Shown in pieces: positions 32,701 through 49,775 of a stretch of DNA of 64,000 bases. Position 1 is the stretch's first letter. The number at the start of each line of letters is the position of its first letter. Source of the stretch: Seriola aureovittata (lineage: Eukaryota > Chordata > Actinopteri > Carangiformes > Carangidae); NCBI RefSeq assembly GCF_021018895.1, contig NC_079377.1, positions 18,749,501 to 18,813,500 of the forward strand, in the 5' to 3' direction. Both the position numbers and the translations under genes were made by a program. The notes under the pieces are model-generated. The model searched no databases. It was not told the DNA's origin and saw only the letters and a program-made list of their open reading frames with translations.

Positions 32701-35180
32701 TCCGCACACATCATCTGCGCTGGTCGTGTTTGTTTCCAAAGTTTTTAGTTCACCAACGTTTCCCCACAAGTATTTAGACCAGAGCTGTGATACAAGAATG
32801 TTAAGAGGAACTTCAGGGCAAAAATGCATCAAACATCCAGCCAGTGGACTTCTGGCAGCGGTGGTTGTCTTTTGTTTGACTACTTAAGTCCTGCTGAGAC
32901 TAAAGGAGACACAGCCAGAAAGTTTCTTTTCCAAGTATTTTTTTTCAGGCCTCAGTCTGGATCTATGGCAACACCTTCACAACAGTTTACATTATGAGAA
33001 CTAAATTTAAAAAAAATTGTGTTTGTTAATCAGTTTTGAGGTTGAGTCACAAGCTGACGTCATGAAATGTGTTGTCTGACAGTCAAACTTCCTCAAAACT
33101 TTAATCCACCATAATGTATCTGAGAACATAGAATCACCAAATATTTGCCATTTTTGCTTGAAACCCAACCAAAGCAATTAACCAATTATCAAGATATTTG
33201 CAAACATAATTTTATTTCGATCAATTAACTGACTGCAGCCCAACACTGTAACATATTAGATAATTTTGATTCGTGTAGCAGAGCTTGACAGGAGTCAACA
33301 AAGGCTCGCTTCAAACAGCCTAGAGATCGGGATCAAGGGTTAGCACTCAGGTTATGTAGAAATATCTTGAAATACTGGATCGTTGGAGCTTTGATCAAGG
33401 ACTCTCCAGACGCACTTCTACCATTAACCTGGCTGTGACATGGCCTCCTCTGATACAAGTGTATGTTTAGTGCAGAGGAGGTGTGTGTACACTGGTCAAA
33501 TTCACTAAAATGAATGCTAGAAATGTTCATAATGTTGCCCGTGTCTCAGAGAACATTTATATCTTCTGCAGGTCACAATACAGAGCTACACGCTATGAGC
33601 GAGGCGACTTCCACAGTATATGATAAGGGCAACAGTGCTGTCTTTGTTTGGGACTTTGGGCGTGGAACAACACAAATACGACCTGAGAGGGGGAGAGAGT
33701 GAGAGCACAAGTCTGATCTGCTCACAGTTATTCTTCAACAAAACCCATTAAGCGTTTGTCTATAAATAGTCTTATCTGTGTTTCCATGTCTGACAGGTAT
33801 CCAGCCGTCTGGAAATCTGCTTCTCAACCTGTTTGTGTGGAACGGAGATCACAAACTATTTGTGAACAACTAAGTTTCCACAGATCCCAGATGTTTTTAT
33901 TTGTTAGTGATATTAGAAGTAGTTCTAGCAGTAGCAATACAAGTTTTAAAAGAAAGAATAAACGCAGCAACAGAAGAGCCTTCAAGTACATCAATAGAGA
34001 TTTAATGGCTGGGAATGCACTGCCATTGACTGTTACACAAGATTTTATCAGTGTATTACTGCAACAGTCTGATATGACTCTGGCCCGCAGCTCGTATTAA
34101 ATCACAATGTGTATGAAAATCTGATAAAGGAGAAATCATCGCATATTTACTAGCAGTAGTCGGTTTATTAAGAAGGGCTTTTAGACTTTTTAACCAGAGC
34201 AATTTATTTTTGATTATATAAATCTGAGGTCAAATTAGAGGAAATAATAATAATGATAATAATAATAATAATAATAATAAGCCCATGTTGTGTCTTTTAA
34301 CCTTCTGTTTTGAGTTTTTCATACAAATGTATCAAGTTTCTGTCCATTTTCTGTAGCTTTCATTTTCTACCCCTGGCTCTTCTAGCACTCATATGAGGAG
34401 GGAGTACCTGTGTTTGAATTGCTTTCTTTCTTTTCTTTTTCTTTCTTTCTTTTTTCTTTCTTTTTTTAAAGCTTCTCCTTGTTGGAAACATTGGTATCAT
34501 GGGCCTTAAAACCCGCTGAACACTGGGCAATTTAAATACACTGAGCTTAAAATGAAGAAGTAAGTCCAATAAATATTTCCCTCAGCACCGAACAATTACA
34601 TTTGACTTGGAAAAGAGGCTTTTTACAAACGACCTGCATTAAACCCCCCTCCTCTCTACTGTTTTTGTCCAGGCTGGAAAAGATAAAAGACCAGGGAATA
34701 ACAGTGAAGACCAAAGTTCAGTCTCTCCAGGACTGTAGGCCTTCCTCCTCCCTTCAGCCTGGAGTTTGTGGTTGTTGTCAGAGGTCGAGTCCTTCGAGTT
34801 ACAATATGCCAATGTTGAATTTTACATCCCAGCGAGACATGCAGTGAATCAGGTCACGTTATTAGCTCTGTTTAACCATGTAGCCTATTTTCCCGATTGT
34901 CACAGAATTCGCTATTTGTTGTCGGTGTTTCAGCGACCTATTGTGTGTTAATGTGCACTGTAAACCGATACTTACAGAACTCCATGAGCGACTTGCAATC
35001 CCAGTCGTCATTCCTGCCTCGGCACCGCTCCCACATATTGGCGTAGTCAGACTTGCCGTCCTCGTCCTCCACCCATCCCGATGTGGCGGCGATGGCGATA
35101 ATGTCAAAAATAATGGCGAAGAGCAGCAGCAGGGGCACGATCCACCTGCATCGGGGGTAAGCGATCCCACAGCGAAACAT
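25607..35180 (-). CDS. perp: PERP, p53 apoptosis effector related to PMP22 (tetraspan membrane protein)
   Basis: PERP is a four-helix plasma-membrane protein of the PMP22/claudin superfamily. It is needed for desmosomal adhesion and is a p53/p63 target linked to apoptosis. Three exons (34976-35180, 28825-28965, 25607-25818) join to 558 nt, 185 aa (human 193); phases agree and the three-exon layout matches mammals. The N terminus is M-F-R-C-G with helix 1 at about 14-32. The first extracellular loop has the W50...C53...C62 signature. Helix 2 lies at about 74-97 and helix 3 at about 104-125, with Y-P-V-K next. W-A-Y-G-F-G-W and [11 protein letters not shown] precede an Y-S-S-A end close to the mammalian Y-T-S-A terminus. 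The ATG at 35180 aligns with the mammalian start. An upstream in-frame start-like codon would add 22 residues without family support. A TATA box lies 76 bp upstream. Confidence 0.96.
26277..26418 (-). mobile_element. tRNA-derived SINE
   Basis: Read on the minus strand it starts with a tRNA-like head: an A-box region TGGCTCACCTGGTAGAGC (26396-26413) and a perfect B box GGTTCGAGTCC (26349-26359). A C/T-rich body with TGCTGCATGTCATCCCC follows, then an AATAAAAGC tail. No tRNA cloverleaf closes and the body is longer than a tRNA, so it is a pol III retroposon, not a tRNA gene. I could not find target-site duplications. Confidence 0.75.
27000..27345. repeat. ATTAATCGATTAAT-type dispersed teleost repeat, long copy
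   Basis: The ends are rich in ATTAATCGATTAAT-like units, and the middle carries AAAAAATGCCAGA and TTTGATGTTTTTGCTTAAAA. Partial relatives lie at 18700-18770, 21905-22100, 32110-32420, 33080-33245 and 46060-46200. It is probably a non-autonomous DNA transposon. Confidence 0.6.
28773..28819. repeat. TG/CA microsatellite at the perp exon 2 donor
   Basis: About 23 TG units. In the perp transcript it reads as CA repeats starting at intron base 6 after exon 2. Confidence 0.95.
28825..28965 (-). CDS. perp: perp exon 2
   Basis: It encodes residues 69-115, helix 2 and most of helix 3 (F-I-G-G-L-L-I-V-V). The acceptor is CTCCAG/CTTGG and the donor GTTG/GTAAGA, after which a CA repeat begins at the sixth intron base. 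Confidence 0.95.
29626..29720. repeat. CA microsatellite
   Basis: A run of about 45 CA units, followed at about 29785-29812 by a GA run. Poly-His/Thr frames here are artefacts of the repeat. Confidence 0.95.
34243..34280. repeat. AAT triplet microsatellite
   Basis: About twelve AAT units with one GAT interruption, in perp intron 1. Confidence 0.9.
34976..35180 (-). CDS. perp: perp exon 1
   Basis: It encodes residues 1-68 plus one base: helix 1 and the first extracellular loop with W50, C53 and C62. It ends TTCT/GTAAGT (phase 1). Confidence 0.95.
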
Positions 35181-35255
35181 GACGGACGGTCGGAGAGCGA
35201 GGAGCGAGATGGAGAGATGGAGGAGCAGCTGGCGACCGCGGTGCACACCGTCCGA

Positions 35256-35262
35256 TTATATA
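35256..35262 (-). promoter_or_regulatory. perp TATA box
   Basis: TATATAA on the minus strand, 76 bp upstream of the perp ATG. This predicts a transcription start near 35228 and a short 5'UTR of about 45-50 nt. Confidence 0.6.
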
Positions 35263-35372
35263 CCTACTGTCTTCGTGCGTCTTCACGCGAAGAGTGAGTG
35301 GGTGTAGCGTGGATACCAAATAAAAGCCCCACCCGACAGTGTAATGCAACCTGTGTCAAGACCTGGAGGGCT

Positions 35373-35382
35373 GGGCTTGTCT
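35373..35382 (+). promoter_or_regulatory. p53-family half site upstream of perp
   Basis: GGGCTTGTCT fits RRRCWWGYYY exactly, about 110 bp upstream of the perp TATA box. I could not find a second half site next to it, so this is suggestive only. Confidence 0.3.
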
Positions 35383-35399
35383 GGCTGTTAAAGCTGAGT

Positions 35400-36206
35400 C
35401 AGGTCACGCCCAGCCCCATGCACTGTGTCATATTACACCCTGAAAGAAACACACTGTTTTCCTGTAAGCGCCTGTTTAACCCAAGTCCTAACCCCCAGAA
35501 TTTATTTTTAATGATAAACTTGATTTCTGAGTTACGGGATACAACAGGTAGCTACTGACTGGGCTGTGAGTGGGTGGGGTGTGAGAGGCAAGGTAGAAAA
35601 GGAGAGAAAAAGGAGCCACTGAAATGATGCAGTACATACAGTTGCCACAAGACGTCACCCATCTCTCTCCAACAGCAAAAGGAAACCTATGATTACTGAG
35701 AAAATACATAAAAAAATAAATCTAATTCACATAATTATAGTATTTTTCTAGTTTATGCATTTTTGACCACATAAACCTGAGATACTGACTTAAAGTTCAA
35801 TACCAACATCAGATAATTTGTCTAAACTCATCATCTTAATTAATTTTTGTGTTATTCATATATGTATTGATTTTTTTGGATGGTTTTATTTGTACTAATT
35901 TTACATATGGAAATAAATCTTGGATCTTAGCTTTATGCTTGACCTGGTGCTTTACCCATCACATTTTAATTCCTGCAAGTGCAATTTTTCTTTTTAAAAC
36001 TATTTTTTGTCTTTATTTCTTACAACTTGTGGTGTATTTTGTGCCTTTTACTTTATTTATAAATAGACGATGTTCAGAATGTACATATCACATAGTTTTA
36101 CTTTAAAGTTTAAACTATGTAAAATACAATATAATTTTTTTTAATTTTCTTTAAAAAGTGAAAAACAAAGGAAAACTGAGGCTGGAAGCACATCTACACT
36201 GAAGCA
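35400..36206. other. AT-rich intergenic DNA
   Basis: No gene or clear element seen. It lies between the perp promoter and a fold-back repeat. Confidence 0.5.
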
Positions 36207-36406
36207 TAATGCATTCACCTAAGAAAAAAAATCTGCTCTGTTTTCTGAATTAACGCGATTATCTCAGAATTCTGAGAAAAGTTTTCTTTGACAAAATCCT
36301 CTGGTTTTCTAAATTTACGAGATCATATCTCAGAGCTCTGAGATAATAACCTCGTTAATGCAGAATACTACCAGAGCAGATTTTTTTTTCTCAAGTAAAT
36401 ACATTA
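36207..36406. mobile_element. fold-back MITE of about 200 bp
   Basis: Terminal inverted repeats of about 33 bp with few mismatches share AGAAAAAAAATCTGCTCTG. The interior has two 16-bp palindromes, TCTCAGAATTCTGAGA and TCTCAGAGCTCTGAGA. TA dinucleotides lie at both edges. It has no coding capacity. Confidence 0.7.
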
Positions 36407-36557
36407 CACCTCAGTACATCTACAATTACTTTCTCAATGAGAAAGATCTTACCCCGCCCACTACGCTTACTTCCTGATTGAGAAATTCCAGGCCTTTTGC
36501 CCCGCCCACCACCTCTGCTTGCGCGAGGATAACAGGTGAAACACGGTTGCTATCAAG

Positions 36558-36985
36558 ATGGTCAGTGGAGGAATCATGGGAGAGACTCGGGCACGTTTGA
36601 GCTTCAGTCAGAGCCAGAGTTTTTCAGGAGTTTTTTGTTCAACAAAACTGGCGACTAGAAGACGTATCAGAACCGTAAGTGTAGTTAATTGGTTAATGTT
36701 GTTTGTTAGCTTGTAATTGGCAGTGGCTGACACAGTGTCAGTGGCTGTGCTAATGCAAACTCTTGCTCTCTGTATTGACAAGGTTTCGCTGACCGGTGAA
36801 AGAGGAGTGTGTGTCCAGATAGTTAGTGGAGGAAACATCAGATAGACTCAGCTACATGTTTGAGCCAGTCTTTCGGCAACTAGCAGACACATAGGAACAG
36901 TTAGCGAAGTTAGCATTTGTTTATGTTGTTTGTTAGCTGGCAAATGGCCTTGGCTGACAGTGTTAGTGGTCGTGCTAATACATGA
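36558..36985. repeat. imperfect direct duplication of about 170-200 bp
   Basis: Segments at about 36558-36757 and 36818-36985 share the order AGTGGAGGAA, GTTTGAGC, ATGTTGTTTGTTAGCT and GTGCTAAT. Each also carries a GGCTGACA-type block before the last. The copies have diverged by substitutions and a gap. Confidence 0.6.
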
Positions 36986-37172
36986 CGTATGAATCCCTGT
37001 CTGTCTGAATCAGTTTAATGAGACTGTCATTGGTTCACTGCAGTTCCTGGGTTTAAATAGGCAGTCAGGACTATTATTTAAAAAAACATCACATGGACAT
37101 GTTAACAAGGTTTAAAAAGCTCCAGTATAGATTAGAAACCAACACCGTTCTACAGTGTCCTATGTTCTACAG

Positions 37173-37180
37173 AATCAGAC
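37173..37180. repeat. 8-bp target-site duplication, left
   Basis: AATCAGAC flanks the hAT-type element and is repeated exactly at 37825-37832. Confidence 0.85.
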
Positions 37181-37824
37181 TAGGGCTGGGACGATTATCC
37201 GACGTAATCGACGTTGTCGATTATAAAAATTATTTGAACTGGAATTTTAGTGTCGACGCGTCGTGTAAAACCACACAGGGTAAATGTTCATAGAACAAAA
37301 CCGGAACTTTCTAATGGGACCGTTTATATCCATCGTCTTTGGTTTACCCGGATACAAGCGCAGCGCACGGACTGGGACAACGCGGTGACGTAATTGAAGT
37401 CATTGACTACGTGAATGATTTGCGTCTGTGTAATCTATTTCAACAACACGGCGGCGTCTACCAGCAGTACGACGGAGCGTGTGGAGCAATACGCGGCAAA
37501 AAAGGCTCGCACACGGTCCTCCAAAGTTTGGGAATACTTTAATCTTGACACCAACGGTGCGGTAGACTGCAGACTCTGCAAAGTGCATCTGGCATATCTC
37601 TCTAGCACGACAGTCATGCACGAGCACATAAAGAGGTAACACCACGGTGCAGCGAGTCAAGATGTTGGACGGGGGAAATTGTTATATTAAATAACTAACT
37701 GGAAAATAATTGCAATAAAATTACTGTTAGGTTAATAAAAAAAATAATCGTCAGATTAGTCGAATAATTGAAAAAATAATCGCTAGATTAATCGTTTAAA
37801 AAATAATCGTTTGGGACAGCCCTA
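37181..37824 (+). mobile_element. non-autonomous hAT transposon (644 bp) with BED-finger remnant
   Basis: The element begins TAGGGCTG and ends CAGCCCTA, with more distant similarity inward (GACGATTAT versus ATAATCGTTT). It is bounded by a perfect 8-bp duplication AATCAGAC, the size typical of hAT insertions. The interior carries a BED zinc-finger coding piece. The catalytic domain is absent, so it could only move with a transposase from elsewhere. Intact ends and a perfect duplication point to a fairly recent insertion. Confidence 0.85.
37463..37639 (+). pseudogene. BED zinc-finger fragment of a hAT transposase
   Basis: The frame reads [10 protein letters not shown] and D-C-R-L-C-K, then M-H-E-H-I-K-R, followed by a stop. 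This is the aromatic start, CxxC and HxxxH core of a BED finger of the ZBED/hAT class. An A-G-A-G/G-T-A-A-C junction right after H-I-K-R could be an old splice donor. The dimerisation and RNase-H-like catalytic parts are missing. The frame is open upstream from 37415 without a clear start. Confidence 0.7.
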
Positions 37825-37832
37825 AATCAGAC
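37825..37832. repeat. 8-bp target-site duplication, right
   Basis: AATCAGAC directly follows CAGCCCTA and matches the left copy exactly. Confidence 0.85.
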
Positions 37833-39470
37833 AACATCAATAACTTTAATGTTTTCAAATTTTCTTGCTTGTATCAACAGGCCTGCCAGTCACTATGGTC
37901 ATGATGCAGGTTCAGTTTCCCGTATTTCAAATTTTGCTGCTTGAAAAACCCTGTTTTGTGCAGTGTCTTTAAATTTGAATGGCAGAGAGATAAGGCGATA
38001 CTGACAATAACAGTTAGATCCAATCTGTAGCTGCTGTAACCTGTCTACATTCAAATAAAACTGATTCTGATGCAACACCTCAGATAAAATTTGTATGAGG
38101 CAACAGAGTCTGCCACTGATTCACTGTCAAAAGTTGTCACTACATGACATTATCAATTCAACTGCTAATACTCTGATGTCCACAGTGGGGAGACAGAGGG
38201 TCATATTTAACAGCGCAATGGAAATTACATTTTTAGACAGATATTATCTTAAACATTGTAAGTAGCTGGTGTTGTAAGGTGAGCCCTTGTTGTTGGTGTC
38301 AGGTGAGCAGTTTAACACACACACACACACATATATATGTATATATATATATATATCACATAATATAAAAACACTTAAAATGGTATGGATTCTTTTAATT
38401 AGACTGTGATATATAACAATGATTTTATGACATGGTAGGAAAAGGACTTTGACAGCCCTGGATATAATGCAATTTTGGGGATATTTAGGATAAAAAATTT
38501 TTTTTTAAAAGATAACAGGACGAAAACAAACATGCTAAAATGCACAGTTTGTGTAGAGAATGTCTTCTAAACATCTTCACATAAACCAGGGATACATAAT
38601 ACCGATTTTTTGGCATTATAAAGCCAACAATAATTCATGGTTTTAAACTTAAACATAGTTGCTTACCTGAGTACATTTTTGTCCCTTTATTTTCAAAGAT
38701 ATTGCACAAAAGGATGTCATAAACTTACAAGTGGCAGCCCACGTTGGCCAAAAGTAACAGTACAAAGGATTGCGTTGAGATAACAATAAAGATACAATGA
38801 TTTTTTACCTATGAATAGCACGTTTCGTATTTTTAAAGGGCAATTATCCAAGAGGTTCAAAATAACATCAGTCTAAATTTGGAAAGATGGTATTTTCCCA
38901 CTTATTATCACAGTTATTGCCCATTTAAATATGAAAAAAATAGTAAGAGTTCATGGTCAACTTCACTGAAACAAAATCCTTATCCAGTGCTGATATGTAG
39001 TTTTTTTTTTTTTTTTTTTCTTCAAACAGCCAACTACCATAGGACAGGATGTTTTCACAGTCACAGTTTTAACTTCCTGCCTAGATTAAGACCAGAAAAA
39101 CTGTTCTCCAATCTCAGCATCTGTCAACACTCATGTGCCTTTGTGTCATCTAGTGTATCTCTGTGTCTTCCTCTCTTTCTGATCTCCTCGCCCTCACTTC
39201 TGCTCAACACAACGGCAAACATCACACCATTAGGAATCTGTCCAGTCCTTTTTTTCAAACAGTAGCCAGACTTCAGTTACTGTTGGTGCTGCATTGATAA
39301 GCAGATTGTGCTCCTTTGGGACTACTTCCATACAATGTATTGTGCTAACAGGCGTAGGAATGTGTATTATCTGTTCATGTGATTTAAGGATATTTTTCAC
39401 TTGTGTCCCCACACCTTTTTCCTGTTTGCTTTGTTTTCATTTTTCCCCGTGTCCTCGATATGATGCTTTC
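37833..39470. other. intergenic DNA, no gene seen
   Basis: AT-rich, with a CA/TA microsatellite at 38317-38356 and a T run at 38999-39019. The open frame at 38879-39265 has no recognisable protein. Confidence 0.55.
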
Positions 39471-39476
39471 TTTATT
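39471..39476 (-). terminator. candidate tmem26 polyadenylation signal
   Basis: AATAAA on the minus strand about 350 bp after the tmem26 stop, the first canonical hexamer seen. Confidence 0.4.
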
Positions 39477-39822
39477 TTAATGTCTCATCAGTTATTCATA
39501 TATGACTAAAACCAGGTTTTAGCCCAGCTTGTTCATGCACACACCCACGTAGTGAAAAAATAGAGTACAAGTACTAGCTTTTAAACAAGTCTAATGCTAG
39601 GCAGTCAAATGTGGAATGTGAACTTGACAACTTCATCCCCTTTCAAGTGTAAGGAAATGGGTGCTCACAGTTTTCTGCTCCCAACAGCATTAATCATTCA
39701 CAACTTATTGATTTAAGCTAAGCACGTTGTCAGCAGAAAACAGAAAGCAAGCATTTCCTTATTTTCCTTATTGGGTGTAACATCTCTCCGTCCCGTCTTC
39801 CCCCTGGGCTGGCTCACTCAAC

Positions 39823-46982
<7,160 letters not shown>

Positions 46983-47631
46983 CACTGCGGCTGGTTGCAG
47001 ATCAGTGTAGTGTACCGTAGCTTTGCCGTTATCCGTCAAAGTTCAACCAGCGACTGCTGCGCTGCGTTGCATGTAGTTTTTCGAAGAAGGGTCCCAAAGT
47101 TGAAGCCCCGCCTATAGAGAGAAAGTCACATTTAGTTTTTCCTGACAGGGGATCAGATAGTGAAGAGTAATGGCGCTGCTGGATAAATCACAGCTCCGGA
47201 AGCTGCAGTTCCACAGAGCTTATTCCGGTGAATTGTATATGTCATCATGAGCCGTTCACAAACTCCATGCAGAGGGTCTCAAGCTTTTTCTGGCATGCCC
47301 CCCCCCCCCAACTTCAGAAGACGAAAATGTCCATTCCCCCACACCCCACAACTTTATATCAGTCATTAATGACACCCCCCCCCCCCCCCCCCCCCAAAAC
47401 AGGTAAAAACAATAGTTTGGGGGTTGAAACATTCATATAATCTTCTTGCATGTAATTGTAAATACTACAATATATTTCCCATATCTATATCTGGAAGAAT
47501 CTTGTGACACCCCAATAGTGGACTATAGTTTGGTCTGCCTGCCTCACTAGCTTGACTATTTAGCTTGTTTAATATACTTTCTTACCTTCAGAGTTTCTGA
47601 ATTAGATTGTGTCAAGTATCTATGAATGAAC

Positions 47632-47747
47632 ACTAATGTTAGCTAGTTTCTAACATAAGCTTTAAGTTACAATTTAGCTAACTAATGTTTGCTAGTTTCT
47701 AACTTTAGCTTTAAGTTACAGTTTAGCTAACTAATGTTAACTAGCTG
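47632..47747. repeat. tandem repeat, unit about 49 bp, just over two copies
   Basis: The unit runs CTAATGTTAGCTAGTTTCTA then AGCTTTAAGTTACA and TTTAGCTAA. Two full copies and part of a third are present with few differences. Confidence 0.8.
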
Positions 47748-49023
47748 CAAACTTTCAGTTCCAATGTTAGCTTGTCATGTTATTACCAATATTAAATGTC
47801 ATACATGATCTTATTTTAGCAAACACTGGTGCTCAGTCAAGAGCAGTGAAACAACAGAGGATTAGTTATTGTAGAGGTACATTTTGACATCAGTATAGTG
47901 TTTATTATTTCATTTGGTGTGGCGGTTAAGTAGTCTTTTACTTTACATTGTATTTTATAATAGGTATCCTCTTTGTTATCACTGAGGAATTCGGGAGTTT
48001 TACCTGTTGGGTCAATGATTAGTATTAAAATACATGTGTGTCCAACACCTCAGTTCACTGAAGCATGTGCCTACGCTGTACTGCTTTCACCCTGGAGAAA
48101 TAGTTGACCCCCCCTTATCATCATTGTAGAATTCACACTCTTAAGACAACAGATCAAGAAGAATCCATGTTGAATTTTAGGGTTACATCAGGACAATAGG
48201 AAGTTTGTTTATTTTCCCTTCGTAAATCAAACACGTTCACCTTAGTTTCACTCTCGGTCATCACTGCAATCACTGCCTAGGCTATTGTTTGTACAGGAGA
48301 GGGCAGTATCACGTCATCTGTGCATTCACCAGGAATAACAACATCAAGAGAACTTCCTCTGCAGTTTTAATTCCAGGAAACACTAATTTACGACTTTGAA
48401 CTGAAGTAAGATTGAAAGTCATCACATTTACTTTTCTAATATATGATATATAGCCTACTTATATGATCTATATAGATTTTAAACTTTTAATCTGAAATGT
48501 AACTTTTAACTATAGCTGTCAAATAAAGTTAGTGTAGAGGAAAAAGTGACTCTGACATGTTGAGTACAAGTATAAAGAATGGTGAAAATGTAAATACAAG
48601 TACCTCCAACTTGTATTTTAGTGCAATAGGCTACTTGTTCAAATGCACCTAGTTACATTCCACCAATTCCACCAATGGAAGCATAATTGCCTGAATTATG
48701 TTCATATGCTCCAGCTACTATGCAAACATGAAAAAAAGAAAAGATTTTCACAACATTTAGACCATATACACACACACGTACGTGCATAGAAAAGCAATAC
48801 AAAAACAATAAAAAGCTATATAAAAAACAAAACATAAAAACATGTAAAGCGCATGATGTTGTTTTAATCAGTTGATTCTTTCATTCTTGCCATTGGCCAT
48901 TAGGACTTTGTCCAACATAACACCATGATCATGTAGTCTAATCACATATCTTATTATCTCCCCATCCAGGAAAAACATTAGACCAAGTCCACCCTGGGTT
49001 TCTAAGTCTACACGCAGTCACGC

Positions 49024-49069
49024 GCGCACACACACACACACTGTATACACACACACACACACACACACT

Positions 49070-49119
<50 letters not shown>

Positions 49120-49147
49120 CACACACTGTACACACACTGTACACACT
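49024..49147. repeat. compound CA microsatellite
   Basis: CA runs interrupted by CTGTATACA, CTGTACACA and similar units. Confidence 0.95.
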
Positions 49148-49479
49148 CTCACAAGTCATTTTGCCCTACTTGGCTGCATGCTGAGTTGATTTATATTCAA
49201 ATCAGTCTGGCCAGCCAGTGCAGGAGCGAGTAAACAGTAGAAAGGCCTGTGACCTTGGAAAGGAGACAAACTTTTCCTGTCTTTGTTCCAAATTGTCTGT
49301 CATCATCCCTGGGTTTGGATCACGTGAAATCACAATGAGAATTTCAGGCTATGAATAAAAGGAGGGTAGAGAGTATCCAGATGCATAGAAGAAGAGCTGT
49401 GTCACACACTGCGTCAGAAAACACTGTGGGTTGAGTTTTTATGCTTCTGCACTGGTGACAGGTGATGACGGAGGCATTA

Positions 49480-49775
49480 TGTTTTCGGGTTGTCGGTCTG
49501 TCCCATTCTCTTGAACATGATATCTCAGGAACATCCTTCAAATTTGGCACAAATGTTCACTTTGATTCAAAGATGAACTGATTTAGAATTCAGTGGTCAA
49601 GGGTCAAAGGTCAAGGTCACTGTGACCTCACACCCTTCCCATTATTGTATGTGTAATATATCAGGAATGCCTGGGAGGAATTTTATTACATCTGGCACAA
49701 ACGCCCACTTGGACTCTAAGATTTATTGATTTAGAATTTGGTTGTCATAGGTTAAAGGTCACTGTGACTCAAGAA
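49480..49775 (+). repeat. two-unit tandem repeat of about 140 bp
   Basis: Two related units each contain ATCTGGCACAAA-like, TTGATTTAGAATT and AGGTCACTGTGAC strings about 142 bp apart. I recognise the sequence type as a fish repeat rich in AGGTCA half sites. Confidence 0.65.
49614..49628. promoter_or_regulatory. consensus estrogen response element inside a repeat
   Basis: AGGTCACTGTGACCT is a perfect AGGTCA-nnn-TGACCT palindrome. Extra AGGTCA half sites lie just to its left. A one-sided decayed copy (AGGTCACTGTGACTC) lies at 49756-49770. Confidence 0.55.

Larger units (their letters stand above)
28966..34975 (-). other. perp: perp intron 1
   Basis: A 6-kb intron with no other gene seen. It includes a very long CA repeat (29630-29720), a GA run (about 29785-29812), repeat copies (32110-32420, 33080-33245) and an AAT triplet run (34243-34280). 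Confidence 0.8.

Noticed and set aside
35181..35246. 22-residue N-terminal extension of perp
   Set aside because: It begins with a non-ATG codon, lies in the short 5'UTR just downstream of the TATA box, and has no counterpart in the family.
36608..36838. Minus-strand frame in the duplicated segment
   Set aside because: No similarity or start context; it is explained by the duplication.
38879..39265. 128-codon plus-strand frame
   Set aside because: It includes a T run read as poly-Phe and has no recognised domain; it lies next to the tmem26 3' end.
46983..47039. Upstream extension of the tmem26 frame by 19 residues
   Set aside because: The first codon is TTG, not ATG. The ATG at 46982 aligns with the human start and has a good context.
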